A DNA stretch of 43,561 nucleotides. Source: Temnopleurus reevesii (lineage: Eukaryota; Echinodermata; Echinoidea; Temnopleuroida; Temnopleuridae). The stretch covers positions 23,832 to 67,392 of the forward strand of contig BQKZ01001660.1 of the NCBI GenBank assembly GCA_036244855.1, written 5' to 3'. The notes beneath the pieces were generated by a model that was given only the letters and a program-made list of their open reading frames with translations, was not told the DNA's origin and ran no database searches. Shown here one piece after another: positions 31,235-43,561 of this stretch. Each line of letters begins with the position of its first letter. Position 1 is the first letter of the stretch. A program made the position numbers and the translations under genes.

Positions 31235-33840
31235 CTGAATCCTTCATGTATGCATGTGCCACAATATTGGTTAAAGATTGCCGCTGTCCTGAACCCGATA
31301 CTTCGCGCAAATTAAAGTTTGCGTTGTTAGTTGTTCAGTCCTGCCCGCAACTTTTCCATTACATATTGTCTTAAAGTATGGGGGATGAATACTCTTCCAA
31401 AATATTTCATTTTATCAATAATCTTTTCGTGCTTAAGAAAATGCATTTTCCAAGAAATGGAAATTTTCTTATCTCACTGTGTATATACGCCATGTAAGTA
31501 AACTATACTCGCATTTCAGATGTAGCGCATGCAGGTATATTGCTATATGATATTGGATGTAATTTATTGGATGCAGTGTGCTTTCAATGTTTCATTGGTG
31601 ATTGAGAGCATGTGTTTGTCAATTTGAAAGAGATGTTAATTGATAACAGTATGTAATATAATAGTGTCAGTTAACTTGTGTTGTTATAAGTTTAAACTTG
31701 CCTAACGCTTCGTCATAGAGGGTACACTTATTGAGAGTGTAATAATGATAATTCCTACAATATGTTCATTGTAAATGCTAGGAAACTACTGCTAAATGGG
31801 TAATACGTTGACGGTAAATTTTCAAACAATCGCAGTCCTTTACTGTGAGATATAAATATTTGTTGATAATTGTTTTTGATTATGTAAAAAAAAACTCGCC
31901 TGATATTTGCCACGTGTATTTCTCTGACAGCCAAGCGACTATCGAAAATGGGATCACTGACAAATATGTTTGACATTTTATTTGGCGTTTATTTACCTGA
32001 CAGGAGGTCTATCCACTCTTGAAAAAAAATAATCAAATTTGCATGTTGTATATATGTATGAAATGCTATGGCTAGATATGAAACAAAGATAATTATTGAT
32101 ATACTGATTTCTGGATACTATGGATTATGGGGTAGGCATGATTAATTATCGTAATAGAAATGTCATGCGGACCGTATTCTAACTGCATTGTAAATTTTAT
32201 AAATATTTCCATTTATGTGTCCGAGTTGTAAACTGATAAAATATGTACTTTCAAACTGTCGTGGATCCTAGGAATATGCTTTATAATTTTGTATTTAATG
32301 TGGTAAAGATGTGTAATGTACAACCTTGCTAAACATCATCAAGTAAAATTCGATTCAACATTAGTATAACAATGTGATTATGTAATTGAATCGCAACATA
32401 CCCTCCACTTTGCTACTTTGAAAGACACTTTGATTGCTTTGCTCACCGTAATCCTTTAGCGTGCCGAGGTTAATTGTAAACTTCGTCTAAACTAGCGTAT
32501 TAACTCATCGGTGTTAATTGTATGGCACACTCTCTAAACAACGATATTCTTGACAATAAAAAAAAAATGCCTCAGGCAAACGTATGCACGCGAACTGGAT
32601 TCAACGTATTGCAGTTTAATTGTTACTAAATGTATAAGCTATTCACTACTGGAACCTTGTTTTCCTTGGACTAAATATTTTGATATTGCCCAATACAGTA
32701 GTCAATGGGTTAAGAAATAACACACTTCTACGTTACTTTGGAAGAACCGTGCATACATTTGAATTCATTAGTTAACCCGCTAATCGATCACCAATCAATC
32801 CATGCTCTCTGCACCAAAACCCTGTTTTACACACTGTAGCCCTTGTGATCAAAATTCTTAATTTTACGAATCAGCACATATGCTATCACAGTGATTAATT
32901 GATATAGAGGGTAGTCAAGTTTGCGGTAATTTTTTTTAATCATTTATGTACATTATGTAAATATAATAAAAAAAATATCGTGATGGTGAATTGAATAATT
33001 TATCATCTTTCTGTTAATATAAAAACAGAAGAAAAAAAAAACCACGATGATGTTTATAGCACTGGTGAGCGCTAATGTATATACACATTTAGTAAGATTT
33101 TTTCTAAATATCATTATACTAATCTAAGACATGTACGCGCTAATGTTGTTGATCAACGATGGTCATTACGGAGTTTTAAAGTATTGTAGGCCAATCGTGC
33201 TATTGTTAATGTTAATTGAGGTAATATGGATTGCATTTTGTCATACCGATGTTGTATTTGTGTATAATTAAGAACGTATTTCTGACGGTCTGCAATTTGA
33301 TAACCATTGGCCCGAGAGGAGCTAATTGTAGACCTAAGATGTTTTTCAATTACGATGAATGTTACAATGTTATCTAATTGATTTTGTTGACTAAAACGCC
33401 CTAATGTACGATATCTGGGTAAAACTTTGTCATTTTGAAAATCGTAACTAAAATAATCTGATTTTTTTTTTGATTTGTTGTCCATTTAAAAACAATGCAA
33501 AATGCATTCATACAAAATTGAATGGTACAAACAATTAACTGTTGACCTGAAGCTATAAAGCTCCTAGAATTACTGATTGTATATCCATATTGCTAGTAGT
33601 TATTGACTTGATTAGGTTTGTATAATCATACCCGCTATCCATTTGTGTTTGAATTGTGAGGATTCTAAAAAAAAAAAAGGTTCACTTGCTCAAACTGTTA
33701 CGCATTAATAGATACGTATAAAATTTTTCGTGAATATCACAAAAACCAATAAGAAATATGTTATCTACGAAATCGTTGGTTGTTTTATTTTTCAGAATAT
33801 TCTACTAATCTTACAAACAACGATTATTTTCGTAATCTTT
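31235..33840. other. AT-rich intergenic DNA
   Basis: Short frames on both strands have no recognisable domain, no tRNA boxes and no LRR-type exon. Confidence 0.55.
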
Positions 33841-33930
33841 TATTACTAATATCATCACTATTGTTAAAATTTTAACATTTATATAGCGCTTTATATATTG
33901 GATAATTGCTCAGCATTTTAAGAGGTTTAA
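33841..33930 (-). mobile_element. 3' tail of an L2-like LINE or derived SINE
   Basis: AACATTTATATAGCGCTTTA is the reverse complement of the L2-type 3' end also seen at 20519-20545 (AGCGCTATATAAATG). It is preceded by ATT/ATC-rich sequence, as expected for the simple-repeat tail in this orientation. No coding part remains. Confidence 0.6.
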
Positions 33931-36900
33931 TATCCGCAGAAGTTGACATTGTATTAGCCAAAAATTGCTAGCTGGTATTTTACGTAAAGTTTTTATTATT
34001 ATATGATATAATTAAGTATCATATATTTCATATATGTAACTCTGCATAGCGTTTTTGCTCGAAATATTAATCAAAGTTATTTACTCTACATGTTTCTCTT
34101 TATTGTAAACAGTTTCATAAACTTAATGATATTTATCACGTCAGTGTTGATAATTAAGAGGAATTTGAACTATATTTGTGATGAGGTCTGCACTTGCAGA
34201 TTATTTTGTAAATATTAAGCTGGTGAAGGACATACAATCTTCAAGTAATTTTACCAAAAAAAAGCACACACAAAAACAACTAGTGTTTAAACATCTGGCG
34301 GCTCCTATTAGAAGACATAACTGGATACGCTATAAGCTTAATGTGTTCAATTTGTGATCATTTATTGGAACCTAAATTTTGCATAAAGGAATTCAGATGA
34401 AAGTCCGAAAATTGGCACCTCAAATCTAGTTCATATATAGGCACTGTCAGATGTTGAAGCATCATGAATGTAATCATACAGCGCATGGTAGAAATAATCT
34501 GAATTCGATTTTAAGTAAGTAAACATTTTTGAGTAGTCAAGTTTAATTAAGCGTTTAATGCTTTGGCATCGTTGGTAAATGTATAACTACTTGTCTCAGT
34601 TTCGTGTATAATGTTTTGAATGGTTAATAGTTATGGCTATCAGATGTAGATAAGATTTTAACCCTAAAAGATCCGGGCGATTTGGACTACCCACTCCAAC
34701 TCTCCCCCTCTCATAGAGCTCGGATGTAACATCTATTCCCAGAAGGAAAATCCGCACAAGTAACACTTCTGAGAAATTCTTTTAGAATTCATTACTCTTT
34801 TCATCAAATTCTTCTTAGATACATTTCTTATGCAAATGTATGCATTTTCATTCTATATTGAATTGTGACATATAAACAAGGCAGAAGACAATTAATGAAG
34901 CAAATTGAATATTTGGGCATAATTTGTTTATGCATGTCTGTGCTTTTTCGGAATTATGTTGTATTCAATACGGCTATTAAACATATCTCCGCTAGAAAAA
35001 AAACAAATTTCTCCCCAGAAAACAGAAACTAGGCATGTTTTTTTTACACGAACTGACGAACGGGGAAACATTTATTTGAACATTCTAGGATTATGGATTT
35101 TATGGATATTGAGTAAAACGGTATTCACTAGCATAATACATTTGGTGAACAAAATGCAGGAACGGCAATGTAACGTCACAGCCACAGCTCGCCACAGTTT
35201 GGAGATATGACGCGAACGGTTGAGTTAAAAGGAGGGTTGGAATCTACCCGGGTCTTTTATGGTTTAAACAAAGAAATATAGTGTGCAAGGATAAATAAAA
35301 TATATAAACGTCCTTGGCTGTTTCAATGAATGTACATATTTTTTTTTACTCGTATGCATGCATACTTGTTTATCTGCAATGTTATATCAATTGCTCTGTT
35401 TGATGATGCATTTTATTCATTTAGGTAAGTCGTTTTATGAGGTTTAGAAAAAGGAAAATATTGTTTGGTTGTCTTCTTCTGACCAAAACCAGCATAACCA
35501 CATTCATCCACATTTTCGTTATTAATTATTGCTAGTTTTTCTTTCACATAAACAAATCATATTTATCGCCATTGTGAGGGAGAATGATGGCAATAATTAT
35601 ATACATTTTATTAATCACTTAGGACCTGAATGCACACCTATTTTGATTTCCAAATAAAAGATCGGGCAACCACAAAAGTCATCAGGTATATATAAAACAA
35701 AAACACTGTTACACACTATCCTTTTTTAGATTAAAGAACATAAAATATAAGTGAATATACCGAATTTAAAAGATCGAGCGACCTGAAGGTCATCACCTTT
35801 TAAAGACAATTTCAGGTATTATGATTTTCTTTTAAATAAAAAAAGCGTAAAATCTAGTAATTATCTTAAAAGAAACAAGATAATTAGCCAAGAATTCGAA
35901 GTGTAACGAACTTCCGTCATCACCATGTCATGTTACATGATAGGATATATAGATAAAACGTAACTGTTTGAATTTAGGTTTTTTTAATCATTTTCTGTTT
36001 TTACTCAAACCTTTAAAAATAATTTTGTTACTATATGTTTGGGGCTTTTAACCAAAGCAAATTATCTTTGGGTCTTTCATCAAGCTGCTTCCATCACTCA
36101 AGTCACTTTGGTAGGTGTCTCAGGACAGAATTGGTTAAATTTAGTAGATATCAATGTCTCTTTAATTAAAGACTACCGTCTAGATTTGTCAACTTTGCTC
36201 TTGTGATTCTGCGTTCACCATGTAACACGATATAAAGTATTTTCGAAAAGTTAAGTCGAACGCAATTTCACTGCTCTTTTGTAATGCTATTGAAATCGAT
36301 ACTGGCTTGTCATTGTTGTGTCCGCACAGTCGAATACACGGTGTATGGATCTATTATCTGCGTTATAGTTAACTTTTCGGAAATAGTTCATATCGTGTTA
36401 TGTATACCATCAAAACTTGGTGTACAATACATCCTCGTCTTTAGACTCGATGAATATGAGAAGAAGAAGATGAAAGAAGAATATAAAGAAAGGAAGAAGA
36501 AGGAGAACTAGAAAATGAAATACATTTGTGCAAATTTGGGGCCATTTTTGTTTTCTTGAAGCTCCACCACAGTTATTTTACAGAATTTAATCTTTCTACC
36601 CTAATACTCATCCAACATCAATTCATTAACTAGTCACTTCATATGATTTTTTGGCCTTTGACCGGTAATATTTTAACAGTTCTTACCCAAATCATTGGTT
36701 AAATTTGCTAATTTTGTATGTAGATTTACTTTACAAACTTTACCAAAATTAGACCGTAAATATACTTCAAAAGTCGTGGTTACAGGCAACCTGACCCCCG
36801 CCCCCTCTACTTTTTTGTAAACGTTTGCGATTTTTCGACTGACCGCAGATCTTTAATCTTTGACTTCGGGCGCTTGCGTTCTATACCCAAAAAGAGACTT

Positions 36901-37430
36901 TTACATATTTTAACCAAGTGTTGTAAACTTTTGAAACCAACGTAGTAACGTGGTGAGTTGGAACTGTTTATCAAGCGACATGAATACTAGTATTAAGATT
37001 CCTCTTCTTGCCCTCTAATGTGTATCGTTTAAACCACTTTTGTCGGGAATCAAATCCAAAATATCCATCTAATTAAAAATGAATTTAGTTTTATCAAGAG
37101 ACAAATCACAATGATTTCAAAAAATAGATTTAGACGCTCGTACGTACGAAAACCCCTGATAACATTGCTTCCGACCAATCAACATGTGGCAGAGGCATGG
37201 TAAACTTTTTCCCCAAATAATCGGCCGACTGGTCTAATATATCATTTTCTTGGACAACCAAACAATATTTTGCTTTATGGAGTATATATTTGGTGTATTA
37301 CGAGGGTGATGGAAAATGTTCGTATTTATGTTTATCCAATTGTTTTATTATTATTAATCAAGTTAATGATACATTTGTAGGACGACTTTATAAATTTAGT
37401 AGAATGTTTTAAGATTATAAACCCTTGCCA
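33931..37430. other. AT-rich intergenic DNA
   Basis: No gene recognised. Two loosely similar stretches at about 35655 and 35775 share AAAAGATCG(G/A)GC and GTCATCA, a weak diverged repeat. A purine-rich GAAGAAG run at 36455-36512 explains an open frame there. Confidence 0.5.
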
Positions 37431-37437
37431 AAGATGA

Positions 37438-37945
37438 CTGCACACTAAGCAATTGGTTAGCAGTCAGTAAGGCTTTGCTAAGCAGTCACAAGCTCTGAAG
37501 GTCTATTTTGGCAATCATAAACAGTCGAAGCAGGTTGATGTTACGGTTGGCTCACAACTTTGCGTTTTTACCCTGTGTCGGCCGAGAGTTTTGTTATAAT
37601 TAAAAACGTGTCGTGGATGCACAAATGCGCAGGCCATACGGTGACTAACGTTCGGCGTACACTCCTTGAGCGCAAAACGAGCGTCTGATCTTCGTATAAT
37701 GTCGGCTCAGAGCGTTTTTTTTTATTTTCAAAGTAGGTGGGCCGACACAGGCGAAAAAGCCAAGGGTGTGAGTTGGCCTTCAACGGTCTTAAGCAGCCAT
37801 CCGCAATCAGAATCAAACGAATACATTTGATCTAAGCAGTCACAAGCAGTCGTTTGCAATCACAAGCAGTCGAAGACAGTTGATCTAGTCACAAGAAGTA
37901 ACATGCAATCGTTAGCAATTACAAACATTTCTAAGCAGTCGAAGA
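37438..37945. repeat. Interspersed AAGCAGTC-type short repeat
   Basis: AAGCAGTC, CACAAGCAGTCG and CAATCACAAGCAGTCGAAG recur irregularly on both sides of a 238 bp insertion (37480-37540 and 37830-37945). Unit spacing is about 10-20 bases, so this is a degenerate minisatellite. Confidence 0.7.
37545..37782. mobile_element. MITE-like element with ~40 bp imperfect inverted ends
   Basis: The left end reads GGTTGGCTCACAACTTTG...CCTGTGTCGGCC (37545-37583). The right end reversed reads GGCCAACTCACACCCTTGG...CCTGTGTCGGCC (37739-37780). The 238 bp between and including the ends interrupts the AAGCAGTC array. No coding capacity. Confidence 0.6.
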
Positions 37946-38952
37946 TCAAGTTTAGCGGTCCAGTAACCATAACAAATAAAGATCAATGTGTAGGATAGTG
38001 ACGTGTTGTGGTAAATAGAAAACATGTGGGGAATGCCAGATGGAGGAAGTGTTTGATTATACTTCAAAGCACTTTGATGGCAATATCCTTGACTTAATGA
38101 AGCCGATTACGACTTGTATTGACTGTTAGAAACGACCAAACGACCAGCTGTCGATCATAATAATTCGACTGCTTGACGAATGTCTTCACTTTGGTAAGGG
38201 TAGTTATTGAACTTCATATTGGTACATTGGTGATTTTAAAATGTGGGCCCTTTAAAATTATGAAACCATACACTCAAAAGCAATTTAATGATTGATTGCC
38301 TTCAGATGGCCAATTAGCTGAGTACGAGATATTCGAATCCCTCACTTCAAATAACATTGGAGTTTATATTTTCATACTGAGTTTTATTTTTAAGTCAGTA
38401 TGTTTAAAAGAGTATTTTTTTCTTTTAAATGTGAGTACTCATGGAAAGGGCCTACCCACTCTTGACGTTTCGATGAACATGTTCTCGTGTTTTCGAACGT
38501 TCATGGTGAGATGCGATAAACTTTTTTAGTCATGAGACAGAAAAGCTATTTATTAGCTCATTCAGTTCCAAATAGACGAAAATGGAACAAAACGGAATAA
38601 TAGTTTCAGCTAATTGGCCGTTTGATATAGGCAATAAATACTTGTCTGCTTATCGTTGAGAGCTCAATGTAGTTTGATGCCCTTACGGCCCATAAGGTGG
38701 CGTGGTACACTGTGCTCCGAATATCATATTCATGATGTTTTTTAATACTCAGCACTGTTATAACATTTAAAGGTTGTGTAATTTATAAAGGTCATTATAT
38801 AAGTGAAAAGGTTAATATAAAACCTAAAAATGTGACACTGACCAGAGCATCTAAGAGGGCGTATTTTAAATTTGCGAAGTGTGTTTGAAAGATCGCCGGT
38901 TGTAATTGATTGTGACGTGAGGAGTGTGTGGTATCATAATTTTTAACAGTTG
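37946..38952. other. No gene recognised
   Basis: A 77-residue frame at 38296 looks leucine-rich in places (SLTSNNIGVY) but lacks the AG-72 nt-GT structure of the receptor exons. Confidence 0.5.
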
Positions 38953-39304
38953 ATTCTCGCCACCGACTATGCGCAATATCAAAAACACCGTCAATTTCAA
39001 CCTGTTAAGGATTGGAAGGTGATTTTTGGTTCACTGCAGATTTGTTTTTATCATTCAGCACCATCAGAGGTGCTGGATGCTGCGTCAAAGGAATAATTTG
39101 TGGTGTATTAATAATTAATATCCGGAAATATTTGGAATGAAGTGTTAAACGAAAGTAAATGTTTGATCAAAAACTTGGTAAATTGGAATGCGCACACACA
39201 AGTGTCCATAGCCGGAAGGCATGGCTCATTTACCCATGTTTATGATAAAAACTGAAAATTCTTGTAGCGGTTCTTAGTTGTCCTTTATTGTCGGTGGCGA
39301 GAAT
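38953..39304. repeat. Inverted repeat, 15 bp perfect ends
   Basis: ATTCTCGCCACCGAC at 38953-38967 and its reverse complement at 39290-39304 bound a 352 bp segment without a reading frame of interest. This is possibly a MITE with short ends. Confidence 0.65.
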
Positions 39305-40002
39305 TACATTCATACACGTTGGTGTCTGCTGATTTTACACTCGTAATTTAAAGTGTTTTAATTGTTAAACTTACTAATAATTATCTTACCACTTTTGTAT
39401 TTGGGATGTTTTAAAGGTATTAAATTGGTTTCATTTGGAAATTGTATGGCTTTCTGTCTGCATTATTTTCGTTGTCATGCTCGAGTGTGTATTATCATAA
39501 TTAGTGTGCTTTCCCAATGCGAACAACGCAAAAGTAGCGGCACAAAATCAGCTGGCATTATCCGTTCTTGCCTCTCTCCGTTATTGTTCTCCGTAGACCC
39601 TTTTGCATGGTTGTGCTGAACGCAATAGCCCAAGCGAGATCGATTCAATGAATAGCATTTGTTACGCGATCACTGATTGACAGCTCTGTTGTATAGCGAT
39701 CTTGCGATGTAAATTTCTTAAAGCCCAAGTGTAGTTTTGGTAAAAATTAAGAAATGTGAATTTTAGGATACACATTTTGAGACCATAGCATATTTTTTTT
39801 ATGAACTGATTCTTTTGAAAATTTGAATTTGACTGTTAAATCATATTTAGCACCCTCTCCTGGTTATCACATTATTTTGCTCGTTATCGAGCATTTACAA
39901 CGTTATTTCCGAGATTTGACAATAGAATGATATAGAGATATACACAAAATTAAATTCATCCAATTCTGAGCATGAGAAGTTTTCCTGTACCAAGAAAAAA
40001 TT
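39305..40002. other. AT-rich, no gene recognised
   Basis: An 85-residue plus-strand frame (39362) has a hydrophobic N-terminus but no family match that I can see. Confidence 0.45.
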
Positions 40003-40039
40003 ATTGAAATAGTGTGGTGCTGCACCACACTATTTCAAT
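40003..40039. repeat. Hairpin: 18 bp perfect stem, one-base loop
   Basis: ATTGAAATAGTGTGGTGC, a single T, then the exact reverse complement. With essentially no loop it is a near-perfect palindrome likely to extrude as a cruciform. The TAG that ends the minus-strand reading frame at 40030 lies inside its right arm. Confidence 0.95.
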
Positions 40040-40383
40040 TTGCACATTTTAGATTTTAGCTTTTCCCAAACTCGTTCATTTTTTTCGCACAATCTTTTGT
40101 GCAATATGTTTATGATACTATTCATTTCATATAGATTTGAAGAGAAAGTCTGGTGATAAAAATATTTGCTTTCACCAAAACTGTACTTGGGATTTAACAA
40201 CGCTAGATCGCCATACAAACGGCCTGGATTTGGGGAAGACAGAGGATTATCCGTTTTGCACAAGAAATTTTGCACGCGAACATACATTGTACGTCCTGTG
40301 ATGTTCAGAATCGACTTGCCATCTACGTGTCTCGTCGAAGTGATGATAACATCTTTCTTTGAACAAGCTTGCAATCTCAGATA
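40030..40383 (-). CDS. Uncharacterised minus-strand reading frame (possible exon or retro-fragment)
   Basis: The frame is open for about 117 codons on the minus strand, from just after a TGA at 40386-40384 to the TAG at 40032-40030. It has no ATG at its beginning (the first candidate start would be TTG at 40374), so if coding it would be an exon or a truncated piece. The composition looks protein-like: DVIITSTRHVDGKS, NITGRTMYVRVQNFLC, GRLYGDLALLNPKYSFGESK, and a lysine/leucine-rich end. I do not recognise the family. Its stop lies inside the 18 bp hairpin, suggesting a mobile or copied fragment. Chance openness is a real alternative. Confidence 0.25.
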   Translation of the reverse strand, partial: YLRLQACSKKDVIITSTRHVDGKSILNITGRTMYVRVQNFLCKTDNPLSSPNPGRLYGDLALLNPKYSFGESKYFYHQTFSSNLYEMNSIINILHKRLCEKNERVWEKLKSKMCKLK

Positions 40384-40956
40384 TCAAAATTTAAACTTTT
40401 GAAGTTTACCCATTAACTTTTTGCTATGTACATACAAAAATTACATTAAAAACAATTTACAATATACATATGAATAAAATAGAAGTTGATAGTGGAGACA
40501 ACAAGAAAGGCAATAAAGCCTTATAATTAAGTTGCCACCATAAAAAAAAACTAAATCAAGCTACAGGTACACGTATAAAATAGACATATGGAAGCACAAT
40601 AGGTGAGATATGTGCCAATTTTGGGGGTAATTGTGGGATTGCTGAAACAAGCATGACATTTGGCACACGTGTTTAGTACACATATGATGATTTTTAGAAG
40701 TGAGGGCATCTCTGTATCGGCCTGTAAAGAAAATGGCGGCCATATTCAAAATGGCTGCGATCATCAACATGAGCATTAGTAATATTCTAAGTTGTTATCA
40801 AATTTACGAGTGAATTTTCATTCCAATCATGGTACAAATTAAGAATGGGTGTATGTACTAACATTTTGGACTACAAGGTTAAATTTTCAAACCTAAATGT
40901 TCACAATTCCTTTCAAAATTGCGGCTACAGCCTATAACAGAATTTGAAATTTTGGG
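40384..40956. other. No gene; repeat-like AATGGCGGCC motif
   Basis: At 40729-40760 the sequence AAAATGGCGGCCATATTCAAAATGGCTGCG contains two AAAATGGC(G/T)GC words 19 bp apart and a GGCCAT palindrome. Such words are common in dispersed repeats. Otherwise AT-rich. Confidence 0.45.
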
Positions 40957-42134
40957 ATGTGTTTGCATATGGTCTTAAACAAAACAAAACTAACCTCCAA
41001 TGTGTTTAATGTACATATAAAACATCTTTATAAAGAGTTTACAATACTGTTTTGCATATATCATGCATCTATATGCATAAATATTAAAATGAATACCCAG
41101 TACCTATAGTTATAACAAAATTCACCTTAAGAGGGCGCAAGACAGAAAAAAAATATTTTCTGTCATTCCTTCAGAATTTTTACTTTTTATGCACAAAATA
41201 TATCAGCAAGCCTACAGAGTTTGAGGAAAGTGAGAAGTCTGCTTTAAGGACAATTTGAAATATTAGAAAATGTTAGATTGATTATTACAAATAATCTTTT
41301 TGAAAAAAAAATTCAAGGGAAAAAAAAGCAGATCAATATTTTTGTCAAAACGCATATTTTTTTCTCTCTTTGGTATTAGTTTTTTTAATATGTGATTGAG
41401 GGTAATTCATGGGACAGTGCCGATGAGTGACGTGGGTAACACTACATTGACCAATGGGTAAAATATGCCTCTTTACAATCGTCCATCTCTCTTACATTTT
41501 GAATCCGATGCAGCCATAATTTAAAGCTTTTTTTTCAAGTGGTATTCCATTTGCAAATTTGACAAAAGTGAGTTCAATAGGTTTTGATGTATTATTCAGC
41601 TTTGCAATACTTTTCCAACATGGACAAAAATATTGATTCGTTTTGTTTTCCCTTTTATTTTTTTAAAGATTATCACTAATCATCAATCTATCATTTTCTA
41701 ATATTCCAAAGTGTCGTTAAAGCAGACTTCTCATTTTCCCCAAGCCCTGTAGGTTTGCTGATATATATTGTGTGCATAAAAAGTAAAAATTCTGAAGGAA
41801 TGACAGAAACATATTTTTTTCTGTCTTGCGCCTTCTTAAGGTGAATTTTGTTATAACTATAGTTATTGAGTATTCATTTTAATATTTATATATTTTGTGC
41901 ATAAAAAGTAATAATTCTGAAGGAATAGCAGAAAAATATATATGTTTTTGTTTTCTGTCTGCCGCCCTCTTACGGTGAATTTTACTATAACTATAGTTGA
42001 GTATTCATTTTAATATTTATGCATATAGATGCATATAATATGTAAAACAGTATTGTGAACTCTTTATGAAGATAATGTAAAAATAAACACATTGGAGGTT
42101 AGGTTTGCTCTTTTAGGACCATATGCAAACACAT
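40957..42134. mobile_element. 1.2 kb foldback/MITE element with unequal inverted arms
   Basis: The left arm (40957-41347) starts ATGTGTTTGCATATGGTC and ends AATATTTTTGTC. The right arm (41622-42134) is its inverted copy and ends GACCATATGCAAACACAT. Shared blocks include CTAACCTCCAATGTGTTTA, TTCCTTCAGAATTTTTACTT and AGCAGACTTCTC (or complements). The right arm is about 125 bp longer because a segment beginning TGTGCATAAAAAGTA is duplicated (41771 and 41896). The ~270 bp loop has no coding capacity. Confidence 0.85.
41771..42020. repeat. 125 bp tandem duplication in the right arm
   Basis: Two copies begin TGTGCATAAAAAGTA (41771, 41896) and run through the CTGAAGGAAT and GGTGAATTTT(G/A) blocks. 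Only one copy exists in the left arm. Confidence 0.85.
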
Positions 42135-43561
42135 TTTGATATATTATATAAACCCCTAAAAAAAAGTTCGGAAATCTAGGTTTACGGACACATAGCAAAA
42201 ATATGGGAAATTTATTTCCATATCGAGCAATATCACTAAAAAGAGTGATTTGTTACCTAAATAATGACATCTCAGTTATTTACAGATATCATTTCACGGC
42301 CAAGCAATGGCCTTTCACAAACAACCAGATTTCTCAACCGTGACATTAAACGTCAAGCAAGAGTAAACAAATGTATTTTCAATTGTTATTTCTAATTGAT
42401 GATCCAATTAAACAAGAGGGGGTTAAATGCATTCGGACAATTACATGTCATCGCAAATACGGCTTAAATGACCCTTTTTATATTTTAGAAAAGTCTAAGA
42501 GTATGATATCAATCATGCTCTAGTTGCCGAAGCTCCCTGCAGAGGTTAATCCTTGCGTGATGCTTTGTGATGGCAACTTTGGTGACCGTCTGGTAACTAA
42601 AACTAAATAACAATCATCATCTTTATCTTAGATTCACAGGATCAGTGACCTTATAAAATTCAGGTGATTCCTAAAATTAGAATGATAAGCATTGCATCGG
42701 CTGAAACAGTTTAATTTTACTTTGATATCTTGACCATTTTAGCAATTTGTGATAGATGAAGGAACACAGGTATCAATAGCTTCAAATCAACTGCTTTCCT
42801 ATTTACTCATATTGTTTAAGAGAAATACTGAAACCTAGATACCACAACCTATATTTTAAGAAGGGTCTAGCAAAAATAATAATTCTCTAACAGTGGTAGA
42901 AAAAATTGGTGAGCAGAACAACAAAATGAAAGAAAATCGGACAGGTAATAACAAAGTTATGAATTGTTTAATGATTTGAACATTCAGTTAACATTTTCAG
43001 ACATGACAATTTGATGACATCATGGGTACACTACTATTGATCATTTCATATATATGTTTATGGTCCAAAGTCCATCATATCTACTGAAAGATACAAATTT
43101 TGTATTTAGTGTAAACATGCAAATAGAGTGTCTGCATGTCCATCACATATAATTATAGTTGTAAGGAAATCATATTGTTTGGGGAAAGTAACATTTGATA
43201 ACATTGGTATGGTATGAATATGATGAATGGTCAATAGTGTATATTTGACGTCAACAGTTGCCATTTTTTCTAAATATTTAAATTTTCATAACGTTCTCGT
43301 TGTTTTCTTATTTTTCTATTAAAAAGTCCGCTCATGTGATTCTTTTGCTCCTGTTGAATAATACCATTATTTAAAAGACACTACTTTTAATATCTCCGCA
43401 GCAAGAATTTGTATTTCCTAATATGCAATTCTTTAAAGAAAAGGATCAAAAGCAAAAATAATACAGCAAATGTAAATTATAGACACACTTATATCTTTCT
43501 CCCTGAAATTACAATCCAAATGTCTGCCAAAGTCATGAAATTTATCTGATTTTAGCTTTGT
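42135..43561. other. AT-rich DNA without recognised features
   Basis: No long reading frame, no repeat that I could match elsewhere in the window, and no LRR-type exon. Confidence 0.55.

Noticed and set aside
36284..36511. 75-residue frame with a charged end
   Set aside because: The charged tail is a GAAGAAG purine run and the rest matches nothing known to me.
38296..38529. Possible LRR-like frame downstream of the gene
   Set aside because: Residues SLTSNNI resemble an LRR start, but the base pair before the needed exon start is not AG and the rest does not fit the repeat.

Overview
This is animal (metazoan) nuclear DNA: AT-rich, intron-bearing, with GT/AG splice sites and dense in decayed LINE, LTR and inverted-repeat elements. 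The one host gene I can support is a type C leucine-rich-repeat GPCR (GRL101/relaxin-receptor-like). This receptor type, L2/CR1-like LINEs ending in an ATT repeat, and a Gag related to SCAN domains all fit a marine invertebrate. An echinoderm is my best guess, but that is inference, not proof.

Layout. 1-1640: a minus-strand LINE reverse transcriptase scrap, microsatellites, and a 140 bp duplication either side of a single N that looks like an assembly seam. 1955-3267: an AT-rich array alternating two ~256 bp unit types. 3268-4690: a frameshifted minus-strand Gag, its leader, a tRNA-Gln primer binding site and a few bases of LTR. 4700-10910: three plus-strand non-LTR retrotransposon remnants, with a minisatellite between the first two. 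10911-11360: two copies of a ~165 bp tRNA-Ala-like repeat.

11454-29635: the receptor gene on the plus strand. I reconstruct four LRR exons of exactly 72 nt (11454, 12453, 19089, 20859), all in the same phase, and a large last exon (28438-29635) with the cysteine hinge, all seven membrane helices and the tail. Every junction would restore a leucine codon. The 5' part of the gene (signal peptide, any LDLa modules, earlier LRRs) is not recognised here and probably lies upstream. The introns hold a 4.1 kb inverted-repeat element starting 10 bp after a splice donor, a decayed L2-like LINE, and a 2.4 kb element with ~60 bp terminal inverted repeats and a flanking 8 bp direct repeat.

29636-43561: 3' UTR candidates and then gene-poor DNA. 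It holds an L2-like 3' tail, a small MITE-like element inside an AAGCAGTC-rich stretch, two short inverted repeats, one uncharacterised minus-strand reading frame ending in a near-perfect hairpin, and a 1.2 kb foldback element. No CRISPR array, prokaryotic operon or intact autonomous transposon was seen.
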